Source: Baffinella frigidus
Taxonomy: Eukaryota; Cryptophyceae; Cryptomonadales; Baffinellaceae
Assembly (NCBI GenBank): GCA_026770585.1
Contig: MU646956.1
Span: forward strand, 48,944-59,019
Direction of reading: 5' to 3'
Length of the DNA stretch: 10,076 nt
The notes under the pieces were generated by a model that saw only the letters and a list, made by a program, of their open reading frames with translations, had not been told where the DNA came from and did no database searches. The translations under genes and the position numbers were made by a program. How positions within the stretch are numbered: the stretch's first letter is position 1; each line of letters opens with the position of its first letter. This document shows, piece after piece, positions 5,206-10,076 of the stretch.

Positions 5206-5269
5206 TTTCAAGGCCGAAATATCCGCTAATAACATGATTTCAAGGTTGAAATGTCCGGTAATAGCATGT
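5206..5269 (+). repeat. 32-bp tandem duplication
   Basis: TTTCAAGGCCGAAATATCCG at 5206 recurs as TTTCAAGGTTGAAATGTCCG at 5238, continuing CTAATAACATGA and GTAATAGCATGT. The wider stretch 5144-5440 is AT-richer and heptamer-free. A + strand ORF there (5141-5398) has no supporting sign of coding, so I list nothing else in it. Confidence 0.8.
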
Positions 5270-5442
5270 CTTTGTACCCAGCAATATCACTGCGAATCCG
5301 GATATTTTGTAAAAGTCAACAACCCCACAAATCTGTCAACTTTAGAAACGAGATACACCATTGGTGTACTTCGATTTTTGATTTTTGCCTTGAGTTGACT
5401 AACACAAAAACTTTGCCCTGGCAGTGAATTTTGAGTTGGGAC

Positions 5443-5535
5443 CTGCGAAAAACTTCACCCGGACGCTCGAATCGCCCGGCCGCGAGGGTTTGGCGGTCCG
5501 CGGCGTGTCCGCAGAGTGTGCCGTGCGGACGGAAC
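5443..5535 (-). CDS. FRPHGTLCG exon
   Basis: After CGTCCTTCCCGATGACAG (AG at 5536-5537) comes one base, then FRPHGTLCGHAADRQTLAAG and RFERPGEVFR plus AG, followed by GTCCCA. Length 93 nt, phase 2 in and 2 out, which joins in frame to the exon at 6083-6166 upstream and to the PPMARLELWQ cassette downstream. One of the three frames is closed by a stop; this one is open. The 3' end is duplicated at 4966-5006 and the 5' end at 5660-5716, both with mainly synonymous differences. Cysteine, histidine and arginine rich; no family recognised. Confidence 0.55.
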
Positions 5536-5659
5536 CTGTCATCGGGAAGGACGTGGTGAGGTCACGTCCACGAAGGGGTGCGTTTTAACGGGCGCTTATG
5601 TCAGCAGGAAGCTTTTCGATGGACGTTTCTGTCAGAAGACTTTCAGCAGAGCGTTTGGC

Positions 5660-5716
5660 GCCCGTGGCGTGTCCGCAGAGTGTCCGCAGAGTGTGCCGTG
5701 TGGACGAAACCCGTCA
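5660..5716 (-). pseudogene. FRPHGTLCG exon, broken copy
   Basis: The minus strand reads DDGFRPHGTLCGHSADTPRA. Relative to 5443-5535, TTC/TTT and CCG/CCA are synonymous. It contains an 11-bp tandem duplication (GTGTCCGCAGA repeated, about 5670-5691) that shifts the frame, and the acceptor GACAG has become GACGG, losing the AG. Two independent lesions make it non-functional as this exon. Confidence 0.55.
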
Positions 5717-5814
5717 TCAGGAAGGAGTCACGTCCACAGAGTGCGCCAAGCAGACGATCCCTCTCAGGGTTTGAACTCAGGGATTAGGGTGCAGTTTTTA
5801 GGCGTCTCTGTCAC

Positions 5815-5843
5815 CGGTCCGACTGCAGAACAGCTCTAAGCAT
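5815..5843 (-). CDS. MLRAVLQSD mini-exon, duplicate of the 6083 exon end
   Basis: After CTGAAACCGCAG (AG at 5844-5845) the minus strand reads MLRAVLQSD plus CG, then GTGACA; 29 nt. It matches the end of the exon at 6083-6166 (MLGAVLRSD plus CG, then GTAAAC), with CTT/CTG, TCG/TCA and GAC/GAT synonymous. It could be an alternative 3' exon piece, or a remnant. Confidence 0.45.
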
Positions 5844-5935
5844 CTGCGGTTTCAGGCGGCGCTCATAAGGCTTAGGATTTAGGGCTTAGGGTTTAGGGTT
5901 TGAGGTTTCGGGTTTCGGGTGTGGGCCCTCTCTCG

Positions 5936-5956
5936 CCGTTCCGATCGTAGAACATC
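5936..5956 (-). pseudogene. VLRSE exon remnant with GC at the donor position
   Basis: Reads DVLRSER; CTA/CTG, CGA/CGG and TCG/TCA are synonymous relative to the 6083 exon. After GAA-CG, where the other two copies have GTAAAC and GTGACA, this one has GCGAGA. It is either a GC donor or a lost one. No acceptor is recognisable upstream. Confidence 0.4.
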
Positions 5957-6082
5957 CCCGATTAGGTTGTAAGATGGATTACGGTTTACGGTTTGGGGGT
6001 TAGGGTTCAGGATTCAGGGTTGAGGGGAACAGGTTTCAGGCTGCCAATTAAAAGGGTTTCGGGTTTAGGGTTCAGGGTTTAC

Positions 6083-6166
6083 CGATCTGACCGCAGAACA
6101 GCCCCCAGCATCTCACACACCACGCACCCCCGTTTCCCTTGCCCCCTCTGGAAGTGCCCACCGTAC
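6083..6166 (-). CDS. YGGHFQRGQGKRGCVVCEML exon
   Basis: After CCTAAACCAG (AG at 6167-6168) there is one base, then YGGHFQRGQGKRGCVVCEML and GAVLRSD plus CG, followed by GTAAAC. Length 84 nt, phase 2 in and 2 out. The frame required by the upstream exons is open, while another frame has TGA. Its last ten codons are duplicated at 5815-5843 and 5936-5956 with synonymous changes. It has a CVVC pair and a basic start. Both flanking introns are built of CCCTAAA-type heptamers. Product not recognised. Confidence 0.6.
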
Positions 6167-6378
6167 CTGGTTTAGGGTTTAGGGTTTAGGGTCTAGGGTC
6201 TAGGGTCTAGGGTTGAAGGTTTACGGTTTAGGGTTAAGGGTTAAGGGTTTGGAGTGTAGGGTTTAGGGTTTGGGGTTTAGGGTTTAGGGTTTAGGGTTTA
6301 GGGTTTAGGGTTTAGGGTTAAGGGTTAAGGGTTTAGGGTTTAGGGTTCGAGGTTTAGGGTTTAGGGTGTGGGCCGTAC

Positions 6379-6420
6379 CCCACACGATCCTCCCCCCCCT
6401 GCCACCCCCCCACCCCCCAC
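6379..6420 (-). CDS. Glycine-rich exon WGVGGWQGGEDRV
   Basis: After CCCTAATCCAG (AG at 6421-6422), 42 nt to the donor GTACGG. In the phase set by its neighbours it reads one base, WGVGGWQGGEDRV, then GG. All frames are open because the sequence is G-rich, so this exon rests on its flanking splice-like signals and phase compatibility and is the weakest of the chain. Confidence 0.45.
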
Positions 6421-6593
6421 CTGGATTAGGGTTTAGGGTTTAGGGTTTAGAGTTTGAGGTTGAAGGTTGAAGGTTAAGGGTTTGGGGTTTGGGTTTTAGG
6501 GTTTAGGGTTTAGGGTTTAGGGTTAGGGGTTTGGGGTTTAGGGTTTAGAGGGTTTAAGGTTTAAGGTGTTAAGGTTGAGGGTTTAGGGGTTAC

Positions 6594-6640
6594 CCGTCCC
6601 CCACTGACTCCCAATCTTCAAACTCCTCATCCTCTCCCCC
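6594..6640 (-). CDS. Acidic exon GGEDEEFEDWESVGD
   Basis: After CCCTAAATCAG (AG at 6641-6642) the minus strand reads GGEDEEFEDWESVGD plus GG, then GTAACC. Length 47 nt, phase 0 in and 2 out. One frame is closed by TGA. The peptide is strongly acidic, typical of a disordered linker. The donor and acceptor are directly bordered by CCCTAAA repeats on both sides. Confidence 0.55.
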
Positions 6641-6797
6641 CTGATTTAGGGTTTAGGGTTTAGGGTTTAGGGTTTAGGGTTTAGGGTTCAGGGTGTAGGG
6701 TGTAGGGTGTGGGGTTTAGGGTTCAGGGCTGAGGGTTTAGGGTTTAGGGTCTAGGGTTCAAGATTTAGGGTTTAGGGGTTTGGGTTTAGGGTAACAC

Positions 6798-6917
6798 CTG
6801 CTCGAACACATCCCGCCCCTCCCCCACCACTCCCAAACCCCCACCCAACAGGCTTTCCCCAGATACATTCAGCGTCGGGACCACTTTTGGATCACTCAAC
6901 CCCTCCTCGTCGCCAGG
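6798..6917 (-). CDS. 120-nt exon PGDEEGLSDPKVVPTLNVSG
   Basis: After CCCTAGGTACAG (AG at 6918-6919) the minus strand reads PGDEEGLSDPKVVPTLNVSG, ESLLGGGLGVVGEGRDVFEQ and then GTGTTA. It is exactly 40 codons, phase 0 in and 0 out. The other two frames hit stops within nine codons, so this is the only open one. Composition is normal for a soluble protein with a glycine-rich second half. It is the longest clear island in the heptamer field and anchors the chain that continues at 6594-6640. No start codon and no recognised domain. Confidence 0.6.
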
Positions 6918-7123
6918 CTGTACCTAGGGTTTAGGGTTTAGGGTTTAGGGTTCAGGGTTTAGGGCTTAAGGTTTAGGGTTTAGGGTTTATGGTTTGGGGT
7001 TTAGGGTTTGGGGTTCAGGTTTTGGGGTTTAGGGTTTGGGTTTAGGGTTTAGGGTTTAGGGTTTAGGGTTTAGTCTTTATGGTTTAGGGGTTAGGGATTG
7101 GGGTTCAGGGTTTAGGGCTGCAC

Positions 7124-7170
7124 CCTAGGCCTGGGGCGGATCTCCAATCGGAGGTGGATTGACGCCGCGC
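7124..7170 (-). CDS. Possible exon upstream of the 6798 exon
   Basis: After CCCTCGTACAG (AG at 7171-7172), the same GTACAG ending as the acceptor at 6918. If the donor is GTGCAG at 7123, the exon is 47 nt and reads AASIHLRLEIRPRPR in the phase required downstream. If it is a GC donor at 7130, it reads RGVNPPPIGDPPQ. Both are open; boundaries are unsettled. Confidence 0.35.
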
Positions 7171-7315
7171 CTGTACGAGGGTATAGGGGTCAGGGGTTAT
7201 GGTTCGGGGTTGAGGGTTTAGGGTTTAGGGTTTAGGGTTTAGGGTTTAGGGTTTAGGGTTTAGGGTTTAGGGTTTAAGGTTTAGGGGTTAGGGGTTATGG
7301 TTTAGGCTTGGAGAT

Positions 7316-7470
7316 TGAGGCAGTCGCTTCACTACGCCCGGGACTCGTGACAACAATAAACCCAAGCCCACAACCTCTGACCCGTAACCCCTGACCCCCT
7401 CACTCCTCACCCCTCACCCCTAAACCATCAACCATAAACCATAAACCCTTTTCGAACCGCAGATCGGACC
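7316..7470. repeat. Orientation switch to degenerate CCCTAAA-like sequence
   Basis: TTTAGGG on + gives way at about 7320 to CCCTGACC, CCCTCACC and CCATAAACC on +. The short island 7320-7380 is open on the minus strand (LLLSRVPGVVKRLPQSP) but has no clear splice signals. I see nothing firmer here. Confidence 0.6.
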
Positions 7471-7497
7471 CCACCCGGACATCTCAGGCTTCCAACC

Positions 7498-7581
7498 AGG
7501 TTGCGAGCCCCACCTTTTAGGTTACGAGTCCCACGTTTTAGGTTATGAGTCCTTCGTTTGAGGTTATGAGTCCCACGATTT
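7498..7581 (+). repeat. 21-bp tandem repeat, four units
   Basis: AGGTTRYGAGTCCCACGTTTT with exact 21-base spacing at 7498, 7519, 7540 and 7561. The block 7467-7583 is, as a whole, the reverse complement of units at 8249-8348 (CTTTACAAATCGTGGGACTC through GTCCGGGTGGGGTCCG). A further inverted relative lies at 7587-7620. The two orientations face each other across about 670 bases. Confidence 0.9.
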
Positions 7582-7707
7582 GCAAAGTCGTAACCTCATA
7601 ACTTAAAACGGCGTAACCTCATCGCGTCTCCCCACATAATCTATTTCGCAAGGCGTCCAACCACAAGATTTCCTGGACAGTACATATCACGGTATTGTAA
7701 ACCCCCT

Positions 7708-7771
7708 CCAAATACGAAATGGCTCCAACGCCAACCCATCCAAATACGAAATGGCTCCAACGCCAACCCAT
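7708..7771 (+). repeat. Exact 32-bp tandem duplication
   Basis: CCAAATACGAAATGGCTCCA plus ACGCCAACCCAT occurs twice without a difference (7708-7739 and 7740-7771), so it is recent. It lies in the otherwise unique centre (7620-7798) between the inverted 21-bp repeat blocks; I see no gene there. Confidence 0.95.
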
Positions 7772-7798
7772 CCTGAGATAGAATCAATCAGGTGACAG

Positions 7799-8352
7799 GG
7801 CTCGTAACCTGGGTGGAATCCGGAGATATCCGGGTGTGGTCCGGAGGGCTTTACACATCATAGGATTCATAACCTAAAACGTGGGACCAACCCACAAATC
7901 GTGTGGCTCGTAACCTAAAAATCAAGGCTCACAACCTGGGTGGAAGCCGGAGATGTCCGGGTGGGGTCCGGAGGGGCACGCGGCTCAAGTCGCTTTACAA
8001 ATCGTGGGACCCATAACCTAAAACACGCAGGATTCATAACCTAAAACGTGAGACTCGTAACCTAAAAAGAGAGGATCACAACCTGGGTGGAAGCCGGAGA
8101 TGTCGGGGTGAGGTCCGGAGGGGCACGCCGCACCTTATCCGTAGGAACCCCCCTATGTCCCTACGGATTTCCTACCGTAGGGTCGTATGCCTTATCGGGG
8201 GAAGAGGTCTGTGCGCCCCGGGCGCGTGCGTGGAACTCCTCACGCCGCTTTACAAATCGTGGGACTCGTAACCTAAAAAGAAAGACGCGTAACCTAAAAA
8301 GAGAGGCTCGCAACCTGGGTGGAAGCCGGAGATGTCCGGGTGGGGTCCGGAG
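7799..8352 (+). repeat. Composite ~130-150-bp units with CATAACCTAAAACGTGGGA
   Basis: The core CGGAGATRTCCGGGTGKGGT lies at 7821, 7948, 8095 and 8327. Each is preceded by ACCTGGGTGGAA and followed, in most units, by CGCTTTACAAATCGTGGGAC and one to three 21-bp CATAACCTAAAACGTGGGACT units. The spacing is 127, 147 and 232; the long one holds the insertion at 8132-8240. The single-base differences between units are all non-synonymous in the two minus-strand frames I compared, so I do not read this as coding. Confidence 0.85.
8132..8240 (+). mobile_element. Palindromic CCGTAGG element, copy 3, with candidate 8-bp duplication
   Basis: Interrupts a composite unit between CACGCCGC (8124-8131) and CACGCCGC (8241-8248). 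It contains ATCCGTAGG, CCCTACGGAT and CCTACCGTAGGG and the GCGCCCCGGGCGCGTG segment also found in the tandem units downstream. Sister units at the same point have CACGCGGCTCAAGTCGC, so the empty site is not identical and the duplication is a candidate only. No terminal inverted repeat is evident. Confidence 0.5.
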
Positions 8353-8480
8353 GGGCACGCGGCCGGAGGAAGCTGTCTATGCGCCCCGGGCGCGTGCCAC
8401 CCTGGTTTGTGGGTTAGGGTTTAGGGACCACACAGCGGACTTCGAAGGGATTTTCGGGCAGGAAATGCCAGAGTTTCCGT

Positions 8481-8560
8481 TACCTTATCCGTAGGGAATC
8501 CGTAGGGAATCCCCCTATGTCCCTACGGATTGCCTACCGTAGGGCCATATGTCTTATCGG
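8481..8560 (+). repeat. Palindromic CCGTAGG element, copy 4
   Basis: ATCCGTAGGG and CCCTACGGAT arms around AATCCCCCTATGT, followed by CCTACCGTAGGG and CTTATCGG. The left arm is doubled by the 11-bp duplication. Confidence 0.8.
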
Positions 8561-8674
8561 AGGAAGCTGTCTATGCGCCCCGGGAGCGTGCCACCCTGGA
8601 TTGTGGGTTAGGGTTTAGGGACCACACAGCGGACTTCGAAGGGATTTTCGGGCAGGAAATGCCAGGGTTTTCGG

Positions 8675-8743
8675 TTACCTTATCCGTAGGGAATCCCCCT
8701 ATGTCCCTACGGATTGCCTACCGTAGGGTCGTATGTCTTATCG
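8675..8743 (+). repeat. Palindromic CCGTAGG element, copy 5
   Basis: Cleanest copy: perfect 10-base arms ATCCGTAGGG / CCCTACGGAT with a 13-base loop, then GCCTACCGTAGGG and GTCTTATCGG. Confidence 0.85.
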
Positions 8744-8829
8744 GAGGAAGCTGTCTATGCGCCCCGGGAGCGTGCCACCCTGGATTGTGGGTTAGGGTTT
8801 AGGGACCACACCGCGGGCTTCGAAGGGGT

Positions 8830-8956
8830 TTTGAATAACCCGTAAGCGATAAGACATACGACCCTACGGTAGGCAACCCGTAGGGGCATAGGGGGGGTTT
8901 CTACGGCAACAACCCTACGGTAGGCAATCCGTAGGGGCATAGGGGGGGGTCCTACG
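8830..8956 (-). repeat. Palindromic CCGTAGG element, two copies in reverse
   Basis: Two copies reversed relative to the neighbours (CCCTACGGTAGGCAACCCGT at 8861 and CCCTACGGTAGGCAATCCGT at 8912). The junction TTTTGAATAACCCGTAAGCG before them is the reverse complement of the sequence at about 258-282 near the other end of the window. The reversal sits in what would be the third ~185-bp unit. Confidence 0.8.
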
Positions 8957-9062
8957 GCAGCTGCCTGTGCGCCCCGGACGCGTGCCAACCTGGCGTGGTG
9001 GTTAGGGTTTACCACACAGCGGGCTACGAAGGGATTTTCGGGCAGGAAATGCCAGAGTTTCT

Positions 9063-9135
9063 GTTACTTTATCCGTAGGGAATCCCCCTATGTCCCTACG
9101 GATTGCCTACCGTAGGGTCGTATGTCTTATCGGAG
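9063..9135 (+). repeat. Palindromic CCGTAGG element, copy 8
   Basis: Same layout as the copy at 8675, with ACTTTATCC in place of ACCTTATCC, followed by CGGAGGGACGGGCCTGTGCG. Confidence 0.8.
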
Positions 9136-9202
9136 GGACGGGCCTGTGCGCCCCGGGCGCGTGCCACCTTGGTGTGGGGGGTGTGGGGCCTCAGGTGTAG
9201 GC

Positions 9203-9337
9203 CACTTAGCAGCGACCGAGTTCCTTTTCCCCCGGATATCCGGGGGGAATGCGAATAATCCAATGCAAATGGATAAGATTCTGGTACAAATCGTTTAGAT
9301 AGACTGTATCCGTGAAGCCCCTGGTGGCTGCTAAGTG
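9203..9337 (-). mobile_element. TIR element CACTTAGCAGC, copy 2
   Basis: The reverse complement aligns with 5007-5143 over its whole length: same 11-base termini, same GGATATCC-centred palindrome (9229-9246), with a diverged middle around ATTGGATTATTCG. No target duplication is seen. Two diverged copies in opposite orientation establish it as a dispersed family. Confidence 0.85.
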
Positions 9338-9339
9338 GG

Positions 9340-9548
9340 AGGGGGCATCACGCAGAGCAAACCACTTGAAAAAAATCAGAAAAATTAATGTCAAATCAAA
9401 TGAGGAGATCAGAACTCAAATCAATCGCTTCAATCACTTCAAACAAAATCACACTAACCAAATCAAATCGAAATGAACAGCGGGCGGAGACCTACGCCGC
9501 CAACTTGAAATGAATTTAAATCAATTCAAACCAAATTGAATGAGATCA
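9340..9548. repeat. A-rich AATCAAAT low-complexity stretch
   Basis: Strand-biased A-rich sequence with recurring AATCAAAT, TTCAAT and CAAATTGAA motifs, quite unlike the G-rich surroundings. It contains a short exon-like remnant at 9478-9504. I see no gene on either strand otherwise. Confidence 0.7.
9478..9504 (-). pseudogene. VGGVGLRPL remnant
   Basis: The minus strand reads VGGVGLRPL, a partial repeat of VGGAGLCPD within the exon at 9550-9628; GTT/GTC and CTC/CTG are synonymous. Confidence 0.35.
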
Positions 9549-9549
9549 A

Positions 9550-9628
9550 ATCGTCCGGGCACAGACCAGCGCCGCCGACGGAGTCGACCCCCCGCACCCG
9601 CACCCCCCCCGCGTCCAGCAGCGGGAAC
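9550..9628 (-). CDS. LLDAGGVRVRG exon, copy 1
   Basis: After ACCCGGAATCAG (AG at 9629-9630) there is one base, then FPLLDAGGVRVRGVDSVGGA and GLCPDD. No convincing donor follows. TTC/TTT and CGG/CGC against copy 2 are synonymous, supporting this frame, and entry phase 2 is the same as that of the central exons. Product not recognised. Confidence 0.4.
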
Positions 9629-9713
9629 CTGATTCCGGGTATCGGATATGTGGGTGTGTTCGGATTTCGGGTATAAAAACAACATAGGTTTGAGTGTTCA
9701 GGGGTTTGGTTTT

Positions 9714-9762
9714 CGAGTGGATCCCCCGCACGCGCACCCCCCCCGCGTCCAGCAGCGGAAAC
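9714..9762 (-). CDS. LLDAGGVRVRG exon, copy 2
   Basis: After ACCATATCCCAG (AG at 9763-9764) there is one base, then FPLLDAGGVRVRGIHS. The frame stays open into AT-richer sequence (KTKPLNTQTYVVFIPEIR) toward copy 1, 134 bases away. Whether the exon ends near IHS or continues is unclear. Confidence 0.4.
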
Positions 9763-9767
9763 CTGGG

Positions 9768-9993
9768 ATATGGTGTAGGGGTGAGGGGTTAGGGGTTAGG
9801 GGCTAGGGTTTGGGGGTTGGGGTGCTACGAACTCCTCAGGGTTAGGGGCGAGGGGCAAACCAGAGAAGGAGGCTATGGGCTAAGGTGTAGGGTGTAGGGT
9901 TTAGGGGTTCGGGTGCAGGGTTCAGGGTGTACGGTGTAGAGTTTGGGGGCTAGGGTTTGGAGGCGGTTCAGGGGCTAGGGGCTAGAAGCAAAC
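9768..9993 (+). repeat. Degenerate heptamer sequence with GGGGCTAGGG and TGTAGGG
   Basis: Mixed GGGGTTA, GGGGCTA, GGTGTAG and GGTTTGG motifs without a fixed period, broken by TGCTACGAACTCCTC and AAACCAGAGAAGGAGG. No exon-like island of useful length. Confidence 0.75.
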
Positions 9994-10076
9994 TGTAGGG
10001 TGTAGGGTGTAGGGTGTAGGGTGTAGGGTGTAGGGTGTAGGGTGTAGGGTGTAGGGTGTAGGGTGTAGGGTGTAGG
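9994..10076 (+). repeat. Perfect TGTAGGG heptamer array
   Basis: Nearly twelve perfect TGTAGGG units with no substitution, running off the end of the window. It is the only perfectly homogeneous long array here and uses a variant heptamer in place of TTTAGGG, so it looks recently amplified. Confidence 0.97.

Larger units (their letters stand above)
5870..7315 (+). repeat. Telomere-type TTTAGGG blocks separated by short islands
   Basis: Blocks of TTTAGGG with TTAAGGG, TCTAGGG, TTTGGGG and TGTAGGG variants cover 5870-5920, 6171-6372, 6424-6590, 6645-6795, 6925-7117 and 7180-7310. The longest perfect run is about nine units at 7213-7276; 6645-6686 has six. The islands between them are 40-130 bases, non-repetitive, and coincide with the candidate exons listed separately. 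A terminal telomere would not be interrupted in this regular way. Confidence 0.95.
8362..9180 (+). repeat. ~185-bp tandem units with HTADFEGIF segment
   Basis: AGCTGTCTAT or its equivalent occurs at 8371, 8565, 8749 and 8959, with a fifth partial start near 9143. The units run GCGCCCCGGGMGCGTGCCAC, then GTGGGTTAGGGTTTAGGGAC, CACACAGCGG, TTCGGGCAGGAAATGCCAGA and the palindromic element. Unit 1 is longer by an 11-bp duplication of CCGTAGGGAAT (about 8490-8512). The + strand segment encodes HTADFEGIFGQEMPEF, homologous to the end of the minus-strand exon at 264-398. Copies are nearly identical, hence recent. Confidence 0.85.

Noticed and set aside
5141-5398. 85-codon + strand ORF
   Set aside because: It starts inside the TIR element and crosses a 32-bp tandem duplication, with no duplicate or splice context to support it.
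5516-5839. 107-codon + strand ORF
   Set aside because: It is antisense to the FRPHGTLCG exon copies and spans the 11-bp duplication; the conserved frame is on the minus strand.
7498-8352. 21-bp units beginning AG-GTTAYG as splice donors, and the repeats as a CRISPR array
   Set aside because: Differences between units show no synonymous bias in the frames examined, and the units are contiguous without spacers, so neither exons nor a CRISPR array is supported.
8087-9015. LRIAYRR-containing ORFs on both strands
   Set aside because: They derive from the palindromic CCGTAGG element, which reads alike on both strands; open frames here are a by-product of the palindrome.
9994-10076. True chromosome end
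   Set aside because: The perfect array is the variant TGTAGGG, and heptamer blocks occur throughout the window in a pattern interrupted by islands. Nothing shows that the chromosome stops here; the array simply runs off the window.

Overview
This window looks like nuclear DNA of a eukaryote, probably a subtelomeric or telomere-like repeat-rich region. The dominant sequence is the plant/alga/alveolate-type telomeric heptamer TTTAGGG and its variants (TTTCGGG, TTTGGGG, TGTAGGG, TGTGGGG), mostly with the G-rich strand on +. There is no bacterial-style gene, no rRNA or tRNA that I can recognise, and no ORF that looks like a complete intact gene. The heptamer is shared by land plants, many algae, dinoflagellates, apicomplexans and chromerids, so I cannot name the organism.

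My main reading is that the non-repetitive islands between heptamer blocks are short exons, almost all on the minus strand, and that the telomere-like blocks are their introns. The best case is 6917 down to 5443. Five islands (6798-6917, 6594-6640, 6379-6420, 6083-6166, 5443-5535) each start after an AG and end before a GT. They join in compatible phases with no stop codon, and a sixth exon type (the WQEAAELFE cassette, e.g. 4279-4375) also fits the phase. The introns are largely CCCTAAA on the sense strand, and the acceptors read as a heptamer followed by a few bases and AG. I found neither a start codon nor a terminal exon for this gene.

Most exon types occur in several diverged tandem copies whose differences are often synonymous: GSLNE/YMVTWL (117-1123), APFLRSMAG (six units of a ~160-bp satellite, 1856-2935), TKNHSR (3042-3328), WQEAAELFE (3512-4821, six copies), FRPHGTLCG (4966-5716), VLRSD (5815-6166) and LLDAGGVRVRG (9478-9762). 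Many copies are visibly broken by stops, lost splice sites, an 11-bp duplication or transposon insertion. The region therefore resembles an exon-duplication field or graveyard set in telomeric repeats.

Mobile-element traces include a 162-bp near-perfect palindrome (4639-4800) with an 8-bp target duplication, inserted in one cassette exon. A ~136-bp terminal-inverted-repeat element is present twice in opposite orientations (5007-5143 and 9203-9337). A palindromic CCGTAGGG/CCCTACGG element recurs at both ends of the window. From 7470 to 9180 the sequence is a mosaic of 21-bp repeats, ~130-150-bp units and ~185-bp tandem units. The window ends in a perfect TGTAGGG array that runs off the edge.
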